Shown here piece after piece: positions 10,316 through 20,416 of a DNA stretch of 64,000 nt. This stretch comes from Planctomycetota bacterium (lineage in GTDB: Bacteria; Planctomycetota; UBA1135; UBA2386). The notes under the pieces are model-generated. The model did not search any database and was not told the DNA's origin. It was given only the letters and a program-made list of their open reading frames with translations. The stretch lies in NCBI GenBank assembly GCA_016713175.1, contig JADJPQ010000029.1:62001-126000 (forward strand), read 5' to 3'. Numbering within the stretch: position 1 is the stretch's first letter; every line of letters begins with the position of its first letter. Both the position numbers and the translations under genes were made by a program.

Positions 10316-11251
10316 TCAGCGCGCCAGCCGCAGGCCGTTGCTGGTCAGCACCCGGCCGTCCGCCAAGAAGGCCACACCCTGCACATGCAGTGCGACCCCG
10401 GGAGGCGGCGCGAGATCCGGCAAGTTCAGCGTCGCGATGCCTGCCAGCGTCGGAACCGCGGCGACGAACGAGGCCTCGGTCAACTGTTGGCAGTACGGTG
10501 CCCACGGCAGCGGCATCGCCATCGACGTCAGCCCGGCGATGAACAACACCGGCTCGGCGCCACCGGACTGGCACCGCAGGCGAATCTGTCCCTCGCTCGG
10601 CCGATCCCCGGTCAACGCCATGCACGCAGAGCCATACGGAACCAACGGCGGCGGCTCGACAGCAACCGACAGATCGACCTCGGTCCGTTCGACGATGGCG
10701 TAGAAGACAGCCACGCCGCCGGATGAAGCGGCCATCCGCACTACGGTGCCGCCTGCCGGGACGCGGACAACGAACTCACGCCGAACCTCAGCCGTGGCCC
10801 CCGACCCTGAGTACTCGAGCACGCCATCGACCCCGACATCGATGGTCACACTGCCGCCGAACAGAGTGCCGCCGTTGGTCAGGTGGCGCAGCCGCAAGCG
10901 CGTCCAGCCGGTAGCGGTCTCGGCGATCTGCAGGTCGACCTGGGCAGAACATTGGAACTGACCACTGCCGCTGGTCCAGCTCAGCAAGGCGCTGCCAGTC
11001 ACGCGAAGCCCGAGTGCGACCGTGCCGATCGGCTGCGCCGGCAGCCACCCGACGCCAGCCGACGCCGTCGATTGGACGCCAACCGCGGAGACCGCGGCAC
11101 CGCCGGCCGGCAGCGGAGCCGGGCCGGAGCGGTCGAGGACACCGTTGGCATCCGCCACCAACGTCGCCGCAGCCGACACCACGGGTGCCTGACCGGTGGT
11201 GGGCCGCAGGCAGAGGGAGCACAACAACGACACGGCAACTCGCAACTTCAT
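10316..11251 (-). CDS. Secreted hypothetical protein with shared C-terminal module
   Basis: 311 residues from ATG 11251, chosen because it gives a classic signal peptide (MKLRVAVSLLCSLCLRPTTGQA); the longer frame upstream lacks one. The N-terminal 170 residues look like a beta-sandwich. The C-terminal part begins YGSACMAL and ends with GVALHVQGVAF...SNGLRLAR, matching the GxGC...Q...SNG module of its neighbours. No enzyme motif. Divergent from the sigma-factor gene, with 170 bp between the starts. Confidence 0.72.
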   Translation of the reverse strand: MKLRVAVSLLCSLCLRPTTGQAPVVSAAATLVADANGVLDRSGPAPLPAGGAAVSAVGVQSTASAGVGWLPAQPIGTVALGLRVTGSALLSWTSGSGQFQCSAQVDLQIAETATGWTRLRLRHLTNGGTLFGGSVTIDVGVDGVLEYSGSGATAEVRREFVVRVPAGGTVVRMAASSGGVAVFYAIVERTEVDLSVAVEPPPLVPYGSACMALTGDRPSEGQIRLRCQSGGAEPVLFIAGLTSMAMPLPWAPYCQQLTEASFVAAVPTLAGIATLNLPDLAPPPGVALHVQGVAFLADGRVLTSNGLRLAR

Positions 11252-11421
11252 GGTTCGCCTCGGGTGGTACGACCCCATCAGCAGGCCCAAGGAGCAACTG
11301 TCACCGACATTCGCGCCGATCCAGTGTTGGCCTGCTCGCAACGGGTCGGGCTCCGCCGGTGACTGGGGCGTCCCGCCAGATCTTGCGAGGCACGCGGCAG
11401 ACCTTACCCTCTGCGTCGCCC

Positions 11422-11961
11422 ATGCCCGCCCCTTCACGGCTCGACGACCTGCGCGGCTGGTTCGAACAGCACGCGTCGGTACTGTACTGTTGGCTGCGCG
11501 CCCGCGTCAAACCGTCGCTGCGCGCCGATTTCGACGCCGAGGACCTGCTGCAGGAAGTGTGGCTGCGAGCCGTGCGCGTGCTGCCGGACACGCCGGTCGC
11601 CAACCCGCGCGCCTGGCTGCTGTCGATCGCCGGCTACGTGTTCCTGGAAGCCATGCGCGGATGGCAGCGACGCGCGCGACTCCTGGCGGTGAGCGCGGAT
11701 GGCAGCCAGGTCGACGTCACCGACGAAGTCACGACGATGACGCGCCGGGTCGCGCGCGACGAACTGCGCCAGCGATTCTTCGCGTCGCTCGACAACCTCG
11801 ACGACGACGATCGCCAATTGCTGCTGCAGCATGGCCTCGAAGGCCGCTCCTTGGCACAGGTGAGCGAACGGCTCGGCATCTCGACCGAGGCCGCCTACAA
11901 GCGCTGGCAGCGGTTGCGCGCCCAGCTGATGCAGCTCGGTTCACCGGCGGACCTGATGTAG
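11422..11961 (+). CDS. ECF-type RNA polymerase sigma factor
   Basis: 179 residues. Region 2 is seen at residues ~30-55 (FDAEDLLQEVWLRAVRVL, with the DLLQEVW promoter-melting helix). Region 4 is a C-terminal helix-turn-helix (DRQLLLQHGLEGRSLAQV, then LGISTEAAYKRWQRLRA). Length and layout fit the planctomycete ECF/SigZ-like group. ATG 11422 directly precedes the region 1/2 homology. Its neighbours on the other strand include a 69-residue protein that resembles the N-terminal segment of planctomycete kinases, so a kinase-linked signalling role is possible but only inferred from context. Confidence 0.85.
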   Translation: MPAPSRLDDLRGWFEQHASVLYCWLRARVKPSLRADFDAEDLLQEVWLRAVRVLPDTPVANPRAWLLSIAGYVFLEAMRGWQRRARLLAVSADGSQVDVTDEVTTMTRRVARDELRQRFFASLDNLDDDDRQLLLQHGLEGRSLAQVSERLGISTEAAYKRWQRLRAQLMQLGSPADLM

Positions 11962-12150
11962 CTCAGCGACACCGCCGCCCAGGCCGGCCTCGCGACGTCG
12001 GCGCTGCGCTCGTTCGTATTCCTCGGCCACTGCGGTCGCCGCGCGTGGGAACTGCTGCAGGTAATGCGCCAACGGTCGATCCCGGCCGGCGGCGAGATCC
12101 GCCGCCAGCCGATCCAGGAAGTTCAGCAGCTCGAGTGGATCGTCGTTCAA
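11941..12150 (-). CDS. Small protein resembling the N-terminal segment of planctomycete kinases
   Basis: 69 residues (MNDDPLELLNFLDRL...). It is helical and contains HYLQQFPRAATAVAEEYERA, the same pattern as the kinase N-terminal motif LPELCARHPEHADALRRRYTAL found here in the kinase encoded at 1432-4071, but there is no kinase domain after it. Its last 21 bases overlap the 3' end of the sigma-factor gene on the opposite strand. It lies 27 bp after the next minus-strand gene and may be co-transcribed with it. It may be a stand-alone adaptor or a remnant of a kinase gene. Confidence 0.55.
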   Translation of the reverse strand: MNDDPLELLNFLDRLAADLAAGRDRPLAHYLQQFPRAATAVAEEYERAQRRRREAGLGGGVAELHQVRR

Positions 12151-12177
12151 ACGAGTCTCCCGCTCGCGCGGGGCTGG

Positions 12178-12528
12178 TCAGCGCAGCCGGCGGGTGATCG
12201 CGAGGATGTTGCCACCGGACAGCGTCGAGGTCAGTTGTGTCGGCGCGCCAGTGGCGGCATCGAGGTCGTAGATGCGGACCTGGTCGAAGTTGCTGACGAA
12301 CAGCTTGCGACCCAGGTCCGACACGGCGAGGCACTTGGCACCCGGGAACGGCGCCAGCAGTTCGGCGGTGAACGGAATCGGGGCGCTGGCAGCGACGTAG
12401 GCACCATCGCCCTCCGCTGCCTCCAGCACCAGCAGCTGCCAGCCCGACGTGGGGAACGCCGGCGCCGCCATCAGACACGACCGTTCGCCCGCGGCGGCGC
12501 GTCGGCGGTGAACGTGCGTGCGTTGCAT
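12178..12528 (-). CDS. Small hypothetical protein, partial beta-propeller-like
   Basis: 116 residues. ATG 12528 has a GGAG motif 8 bases upstream; a shorter form from 12471 is possible. The C-terminal half contains KCLAVSDLGRKLFVSNFDQV and YDLDAATG, typical of one or two blades of a YncE/lactonase-type propeller, but there is room for only about two blades, so it is either a truncated propeller or a coincidental resemblance. No signal peptide. Confidence 0.5.
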   Translation of the reverse strand: MQRTHVHRRRAAAGERSCLMAAPAFPTSGWQLLVLEAAEGDGAYVAASAPIPFTAELLAPFPGAKCLAVSDLGRKLFVSNFDQVRIYDLDAATGAPTQLTSTLSGGNILAITRRLR

Positions 12529-12712
12529 CGTGGAACTCCGGTGGTGACGGATACGGTGCGGGTGCGCACCGACCTCGTTGAGCAGTGGCACCGGACGCCA
12601 CCGACTGGACAATCCGGGCCAACGATTTCCGCGCTCCCCCCATGGGCGGGCGCCCGCCGCTATCATCGTCGACCTGCGCGGTATCCATGCCATCGCCGCG
12701 CAAGGAGGCTGC

Positions 12713-13253
12713 ATGGCGTTCGGTTGGTTCCGGCAGCGCCGGTCCGCACTGGCCCTGCCCGCAGAGGATCCCCGTTCCAGCATCCCGCTGTTGCACGATC
12801 GCGTGCAGGCGGCACTCGGCAACCCCGGCACGTATCTGTGCCGACCGCAACCCGGCGGCGAATTGTTGCGCGGACTCGGCGCGACCACCCCGCTGCTGCG
12901 CTGGCAATGGCAATCGGGTCATCGCGATGAACTCGCGGTGCTCGCTGCCAGCGCCGCCGAGTCGTGGCTTTGCATCGAACGCAACCGCAACGGCGAGACG
13001 ATCTGCCAGGTCGGTGGCCTGCTGCCCGCTGCGGTCGTCGCCGATCCGTGGCGCCTGGCGAACACGCTGCAGAAGCTGTTCGACGCCAATCTGCGACTCG
13101 ACCCGCCACTGCTCGACAGCGCCCCGGACGCGATCACGTGCAGCGAACGGCTGCCGGCCCGCCACGCCGAGGCGTTGTTCGCGATCGCCTTGCGGCAGTT
13201 GCCCGGGCCCGACCGGGTCGACGGCGCGGCGTTCGCGGACTGGTGGGCGCGCG

Positions 13254-13279
<26 letters not shown>
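12713..13279 (+). CDS. Hypothetical protein of 188 residues
   Basis: The start ATG at 12713 has a strong AAGGAGG ribosome-binding site 5 bases upstream. The sequence is soluble, with Arg/Leu-rich helices (WFRQRRSALALP at the start, WLCIERNRNGETICQVGGLL near the middle). No family was recognised. Its 3' end overlaps the 3' end of aspS by 26 bp in convergent orientation. Confidence 0.65.
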
Positions 13280-15056
<1,777 letters not shown>

Positions 15057-15234
15057 GTCGCTACTTGCCTTGCCAACCAGTGGGGCGGCGAGTCGTATCC
15101 GCGCTGGGGGATCCGGTCCACGGCGAACCGTGTGCAGTCCCACCGTAACCAAAGCCGATGGCCGTGATATTGTCCGTTGCGTCGGAGGACTCCTGCAGCC
15201 GGCGCTCCTGCTTCCCACGGTCCGTATCCTGCCG

Positions 15235-17499
15235 ATGCCAACGCCGTTCTTGCGTGGCCACCTGCCACCACACGCCTTCGGCGTGGGTCTGCTGACTGTT
15301 CGTACGCTGCTTGGGCAGGCCGATTGGCAGGAGCAGGTCCGGTTCGTCCCGATCGCGGACGCCGCCTGCGCGCTCGACCCGGTGCGCAACCAGATCGTGG
15401 TGTTCGGCGGCGACGACGGCGCCCGCCGGGTCGCCCACACCTGGGTCTGGAACGGCACCGGCTTCGACCGGCGCGCACCGACGACCTCGCCAGCCGCCCG
15501 TTCGGGCCATGCCGCCGCATTCGACGCGACCCGGCAGCGGCTGGTCCTGTTCGGCGGCGCCGGCACCCAAGGCGACCTCGCCGACACCTGGCTCTGGGAT
15601 GGGACCAACTGGGCGCAGGCCAGCCCTGCCGGCGCACCGCTGGCGCGGCACGGCCACGCCATGGCCTGGTTGAACGGTGCCAACCGGATCGTGCTGTTTG
15701 GCGGCGCACGGACGGCGGCGCTGCGGCAGGACACCTGGGAATGGAACGGCACGACCTGGACGCAGCGTTCGCCGGCCCATGTACCGCCAGCGCGCGAACG
15801 CGCGGCGATGGCCACCCAGGGCTCCGGCCAACCCCTGTTGTTCGGTGGCCAAGGCGGCGGTGGCCCGTTGGCGGATACCTGGTCCTGGAACGGTGTCGAT
15901 TGGGTCGGCCAGGCGGCCGGTCCGTCGGCTCGCGCCGGCGCGACCTTGACGGCGACCCCGGGCGGCGGCCTGGTCCTGGCCGGCGGGGCCGATGCTCTCG
16001 GACTGCGCACCGACACCTGGACCTGGAACGGCTCGAACTGGAGCGCACGCACGGTCGCCGGCCTGCAGCCGCGGCAGGGTGCCACCAGCGCGTTCGATCC
16101 GGCGCTCGGCCAGGCATTGGTGATCGGCGGCGTCAGCACCGGCAATGCCCGGCTCGACGATGCGGTCAGCTACACCGGCTCCACGTGGCAGACCCGGACC
16201 GTTGCCGACGACCCGCTGGCGCGCAGCGGCCACGCGATGTGCATGGATCCGCAACGCAGCCGGCTGGTGCTGTTCGGCGGTGCCGACGGCGCCGCCCGGA
16301 CCCTCGGCGACACCTGGGAATGGGATGGCTTGCGGTGGCACCTGCTGCCGACCGCGATCGCGCCGACGCCCCGCCAGTTCCACGCCCTCGCCTTCGATCC
16401 GATCCGCAACCGGACGTTGCTGTTCGGCGGTCGCGATCTCGGCGGTGGTCGCGACGACACCTGGGAGTGGGATGGTTTCGCCTGGAACCTGCTACAGCCG
16501 CCGATCGCGCCGCCGCCACGGCAGTTCCATGCCCTGTGCGCCGCGGGCTCGGCAACGCTGCTGTTGTTCGGCGGCATCGACAACGCCTTCGCGTCGCTCG
16601 GTGACACCTGGCAGTGGAACGGCAGCACTTGGACCGAACTGTTCGTGCCGGGGCCGAGTCCACGCGAATACCACGCGATGGCCTGGGATCCCGAACGGGC
16701 CCAGGTCGTACTGTTCGGCGGCCGCGACAGCACCGCGGCGCGCAACGACACCTGGACGTTTGCCAACGGCGTCTGGACGCTCCGCACGCCCGCGGCGTCG
16801 CCGTCCCCACGCCTGTACCACAGCATGACCTACGCGCAGGAGCGCGACCGGGTACTGCTGGCCTTCGGCCTCGACGCCGCGTTCCTGCCGCTGGCCGACA
16901 CCTGGGAGTGGAACGGCGCGACCTGGCAACTGCGGACCACCGGCACGGCCGTGGAAGCACGCTACGGCGCGGCCCTGGCCCACGAACCGACGGCGAAACG
17001 GACCTTGCTGTTCGGCGGCAGCAATCTGACGGCGGCGTTCCCGCACACGTGGATCTACCGCTCGCAACCACCCGCCGACTTCACGACCTATGGCACCGGC
17101 TGCGCCGGCTCCGCCGGCGTGCCAAGGCTTGGTCCGGCCGGCAACAGCCGGCCGTGGCTCGGCGATCTGTTCACCGTGCAGATCGACAATCTGCCCGCGA
17201 CCGCCGGTGCGATGCTGATGGTGTTCGGGTTCTCCGACCAGACCTGGAACGGACAACCGCTGCCGATCGCGCTGGCCTCCTTCGGGCTGCCCGGCTGCCA
17301 GGCCTGGTTGTCGATCGACGAGTTCTTCCTGTCGCTGCACACCGGCTCGACGCACCGGTTCGCCTGGGTGATCCCCAACCAGACGAACCTGCTCGGCGTG
17401 CGCTACCACAAGCAGGCGCTGGTGCTCGATGCTGGCGCCGGCAATCCGTTCGGCGGCTCGATCAGCAACGCCGGCACCGCGACGCTCGGCCGGCGCTGA
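15235..17499 (+). CDS. Secreted kelch-repeat protein
   Basis: 754 residues from ATG 15235; an earlier in-frame start is possible. About eight or nine kelch-type repeats run from residue 45 to 640, each with a pattern like (R)H...FD..R...VLFGG followed by DTW.WNG..W, which predicts beta-propeller folding. The C-terminal ~145 residues are a separate module starting YGTGCAGSAG and ending GVRYHKQALVLDAGAG...SNAGTATLGRR. The N-terminus has a hydrophobic stretch (FGVGLLTVRTLLGQA) consistent with a signal peptide. Likely an extracellular structural or binding protein; no catalytic residues were recognised. Confidence 0.85.
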   Translation: MPTPFLRGHLPPHAFGVGLLTVRTLLGQADWQEQVRFVPIADAACALDPVRNQIVVFGGDDGARRVAHTWVWNGTGFDRRAPTTSPAARSGHAAAFDATRQRLVLFGGAGTQGDLADTWLWDGTNWAQASPAGAPLARHGHAMAWLNGANRIVLFGGARTAALRQDTWEWNGTTWTQRSPAHVPPARERAAMATQGSGQPLLFGGQGGGGPLADTWSWNGVDWVGQAAGPSARAGATLTATPGGGLVLAGGADALGLRTDTWTWNGSNWSARTVAGLQPRQGATSAFDPALGQALVIGGVSTGNARLDDAVSYTGSTWQTRTVADDPLARSGHAMCMDPQRSRLVLFGGADGAARTLGDTWEWDGLRWHLLPTAIAPTPRQFHALAFDPIRNRTLLFGGRDLGGGRDDTWEWDGFAWNLLQPPIAPPPRQFHALCAAGSATLLLFGGIDNAFASLGDTWQWNGSTWTELFVPGPSPREYHAMAWDPERAQVVLFGGRDSTAARNDTWTFANGVWTLRTPAASPSPRLYHSMTYAQERDRVLLAFGLDAAFLPLADTWEWNGATWQLRTTGTAVEARYGAALAHEPTAKRTLLFGGSNLTAAFPHTWIYRSQPPADFTTYGTGCAGSAGVPRLGPAGNSRPWLGDLFTVQIDNLPATAGAMLMVFGFSDQTWNGQPLPIALASFGLPGCQAWLSIDEFFLSLHTGSTHRFAWVIPNQTNLLGVRYHKQALVLDAGAGNPFGGSISNAGTATLGRR

Positions 17500-17503
17500 A
17501 CGT

Positions 17504-18289
17504 TCACCAGGGTGCACCGATGAGGTCGATGCCGGCGATCAGCTCGTCGCAGCGCCGCGCGATGCGCAGGGCCTGACCGGTGACCGCCGCATCGCGGCCT
17601 GCCGAGGCGATGCCGTGCAGGTGCTGTGCCGCCGCCAACAGGTGGCCCCGCGCCTGACGCACGGCCAGCCCCTGGCGCACCCGACTCTCGAGGTCGGCAG
17701 CGACCTGCCAGGCCTGATCGACGGCCGCCTGTGCCCATGGCGCCACGGCCTTGCCCTGCAACGCCCGCAGCTGCAGCACCAGCAACGGCTCGGCCAGCAC
17801 CATCGGGGGCGCGAAATCCGTGGGCAGCGCGATCGGCGGGTGGAGCCCGGTCGTCGCGGCGTTCAGCGCGAGCAGCTCTTCGCCGATCGCCAACGCCTCA
17901 TCGAGCCGCGGATCCCACGCTCGCGCGCGGCCGGCCGGAGCCCGCAGATCGCCGAGCGCCACCAGTTCGCGCAGCAGCCACTGCCCGGCCTGCACGGCGC
18001 CGACGTGGGTCGTCAGCACGGCGCGAGCCTCTCGCAGCGTCGCGAGCGCAGTCGGCTCGCGGGTCGCCACGCTGGTCCGCATTGCGCGCACCGTGGCGAC
18101 CGCATCGCCGTCGGCGGTCGCGACCAGCACCGACAGATTGGCGATCGCCAGCCCCCGCCAGGCCTCGGCCGTGAACGCCTGCGGCTCGGTGGTCACGGCA
18201 AACGCCTGGATCGAGGCGAGCGGCGCTCGCTCTTCGACCGAGCGCACCCCCGGCAATTCCGCCAGGACCCCACGGGCCCTGCTCGCCAT
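17504..18289 (-). CDS. Hypothetical alpha-helical protein
   Basis: 261 residues, Ala/Leu/Arg-rich and mostly helical, with no signal peptide. Motifs such as ARAWDPRLDEALAIGEELLA and ARGHLLAAAQHLHGIASAG suggest repeated helical hairpins. No family was recognised. The gene starts 3 bp after the stop of a small gene on the same strand, so they are probably co-transcribed. Its 3' end is 4 bp from the convergent kelch gene. Confidence 0.6.
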   Translation of the reverse strand: MASRARGVLAELPGVRSVEERAPLASIQAFAVTTEPQAFTAEAWRGLAIANLSVLVATADGDAVATVRAMRTSVATREPTALATLREARAVLTTHVGAVQAGQWLLRELVALGDLRAPAGRARAWDPRLDEALAIGEELLALNAATTGLHPPIALPTDFAPPMVLAEPLLVLQLRALQGKAVAPWAQAAVDQAWQVAADLESRVRQGLAVRQARGHLLAAAQHLHGIASAGRDAAVTGQALRIARRCDELIAGIDLIGAPW

Positions 18290-18292
18290 GCT

Positions 18293-18532
18293 TCAACACA
18301 GGAAAGCGACCTCGACATGCCAGCGGTCGGCGGCGACCGGCATCGGTGCCCGCAAAGCGGCATCCTGGCCCACCAACCCGGTGCACAAGAGAAGGCTGGC
18401 CCACTTGTCGAACATGCAGCGCAGATGTCGTGACGCCGAACGGACCTTGCGCACGGAATCGTCGGGATCGAACACTGTCGTCCAGGCCCATGCGACTGCG
18501 CCCTGTTCGGTCGGGGTGGCCATGCGGTGCAT
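18293..18532 (-). CDS. Small hypothetical protein
   Basis: 79 residues from an ATG at 18532 (or 76 from 18523). Contains WTTVFDPDDSV and LLLCTGLVGQDAALRAPMP. Its stop codon lies 3 bp before the next gene's ATG, which supports translation as a pair. No strong ribosome-binding site is visible, so this is a moderate-confidence call. Confidence 0.45.
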   Translation of the reverse strand: MHRMATPTEQGAVAWAWTTVFDPDDSVRKVRSASRHLRCMFDKWASLLLCTGLVGQDAALRAPMPVAADRWHVEVAFLC

Positions 18533-18622
18533 GCCCCATGGATGTCGCGTTGGCGTCACCGCCTTGCACCGGACGCGAAGTGTGTTCCGATCCAAGGCTC
18601 CCCCCTGCCCACGGAGCCTTCC

Positions 18623-20413
18623 ATGCTGGTACCGAGTCTGCTCGCCCCCACCCTGTCCGCACTGGCCACGGCCTTGCCGGGCGACATCGATCCCGCCCTG
18701 CAAGCGGTGCTCGCCAACCTGAAGCCGAACGAACAGACGACGGTGTTCGTCTACCTGAGGGATCAGGTGCCGCTGACCGACACGGTCGCTGCCCTGGACC
18801 GGATGAACGCCACGCGGCAGTTCCGCCACTGGCTGGTCGTCAGTTCGCTGCAGGACCTGGCCGCCGGCACGCAGCCGCCGGTCAAGCGCGTGCTCGACGA
18901 ACTCGACGCCATCGGCGAGGTCAGCATGGTGACGCCGTTCTGGATCTTCAACGGCTTCGCGGTCCGCGGCACCCGCGGTGCGATCGAGCGGCTGGCGCTG
19001 CTGCCGGCGGTCGGCCAGATCGTCTGGGCCGGCTCCGACCAGCCCGGCACCCAGGACGCCATCGACATCGAAGAACTCGCGCCGGCGCCGCTGCCGCTGC
19101 CGGTGCCCGAAACCGGCCTGACCGAGTGCAAGGCCGACTTCCTGTGGAACCTCGGCTTCACCGGCACCAGCGCGCTGGTCGCCAACGTCGACACCGGTGT
19201 CGACGGCAATCATCCGGCTCTCCGTTCGCGCTGGCGCGGTCTGCTGCCCGGGGTGCCGGCGAGTGCCGCGTGGCACGACGTGATCACCAACACGACGTTC
19301 CCGGTCGGTCGCGGCAGCCATGGCACGCACACGATGGGCACGATCTGCGGCGACGATGGGCTCGGCAACCAGATCGGCATGGCGCCCGGCGCCCGCTGGA
19401 TTGCCAGCAATCCGATCGATGCGTCGGGCACCCGCGCGCAGAAGAACGTCTGGTACAACCAGGGCATCCAGTGGATGGCCGATCCGGACGGCAATCCGCT
19501 GACCGTCGACGACGTGCCGGATGTCTGCAGCAACAGCTGGGGCGTGCGCGATGCGGCCAATGGCGTCGGTCCGTGTTCGCCGGTGTTCTACGCGTCGCTG
19601 GACGCCGCCGAAGCGAGCACCGTGGTGTTCTGCTGGTCGGCCGGCAACGAGGGTGCCACCGGCCCGCGCGTGCCTGCTGATCGGGTCGCGTCGCCGACCA
19701 ACACGTTCACCGTCGGTGCGCTGGAGCCAGGCAGCCTGGTGATCGCCAGCTACAGCAGCCGTGGCCCGAGCACCTGCGCGGCGACTGGCAACATCAAGCC
19801 GGAAGTCTCGGCTCGCGGCTCGTCGGTCCGGAGTTCGGTGCCGGGCGGCGGCTACTCGCTGCTGTCGGGCACGTCGATGGCCTGCCCGCACGTCGCTGGC
19901 GCGGTGGCGCTGCTGCGCGATGTCTGGCCGGAGATCTCGGTCACCCGCGCCAAGACGTTGCTGATGGACACCGCGGTCGACCTCGGCACCGCCGGTGAGG
20001 ACAACACGTTCGGTTTCGGGCGCATCGATCTGCAACGCGCCTACAATCAACTGATCGCGGAACGGCCGGTCGTCGCGGTGTCGGCCATGGGCACGCGGCA
20101 GGTCATCCGACCGGGACAGACGGCGTGGACGCACGTCGCGCTGTCGAGTTGGAGCCCCAATGCGGAGACCGTGACCCTGGCGCTCGAACTGTGGATCGAC
20201 GGTGGCCCAACGGGTCTCTATTTCCTGGCACCGACGACGATCACGATCCCCGCGGGCTTCCACAACCGCACCACACCGTTCGCGATCCCGTTCCCGATTC
20301 CGGCGAACATCGACCCGCAGTTCCTGAACCGGCCGATCGAGGTTCGGGCGTCGGCGGTGCAGGGCATGACCGAGATCTCCGCTGCCGGCTATCGGTTCGT
20401 GATCCAGCCGTAA
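18623..20413 (+). CDS. Secreted subtilisin-like (S8) serine protease
   Basis: 596 residues. The first ~22 residues are a weak signal peptide (LLAPTLSALATALPG). Residues ~25-145 resemble a propeptide. The catalytic triad is complete: Asp190 in ANVDTGVDGNHP, His233 in GSHGTHTMGT, and Ser at about 418 in LLSGTSMACPHVAGA. The C-terminal ~130 residues form a beta-sandwich domain (VALSSWSPNAETVTLALELW). It would cleave proteins outside the cytoplasm. ATG 18623 gives the signal peptide; an upstream in-frame start adds 32 residues without one. Confidence 0.92.
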   Translation: MLVPSLLAPTLSALATALPGDIDPALQAVLANLKPNEQTTVFVYLRDQVPLTDTVAALDRMNATRQFRHWLVVSSLQDLAAGTQPPVKRVLDELDAIGEVSMVTPFWIFNGFAVRGTRGAIERLALLPAVGQIVWAGSDQPGTQDAIDIEELAPAPLPLPVPETGLTECKADFLWNLGFTGTSALVANVDTGVDGNHPALRSRWRGLLPGVPASAAWHDVITNTTFPVGRGSHGTHTMGTICGDDGLGNQIGMAPGARWIASNPIDASGTRAQKNVWYNQGIQWMADPDGNPLTVDDVPDVCSNSWGVRDAANGVGPCSPVFYASLDAAEASTVVFCWSAGNEGATGPRVPADRVASPTNTFTVGALEPGSLVIASYSSRGPSTCAATGNIKPEVSARGSSVRSSVPGGGYSLLSGTSMACPHVAGAVALLRDVWPEISVTRAKTLLMDTAVDLGTAGEDNTFGFGRIDLQRAYNQLIAERPVVAVSAMGTRQVIRPGQTAWTHVALSSWSPNAETVTLALELWIDGGPTGLYFLAPTTITIPAGFHNRTTPFAIPFPIPANIDPQFLNRPIEVRASAVQGMTEISAAGYRFVIQP

Positions 20414-20416
20414 CGT

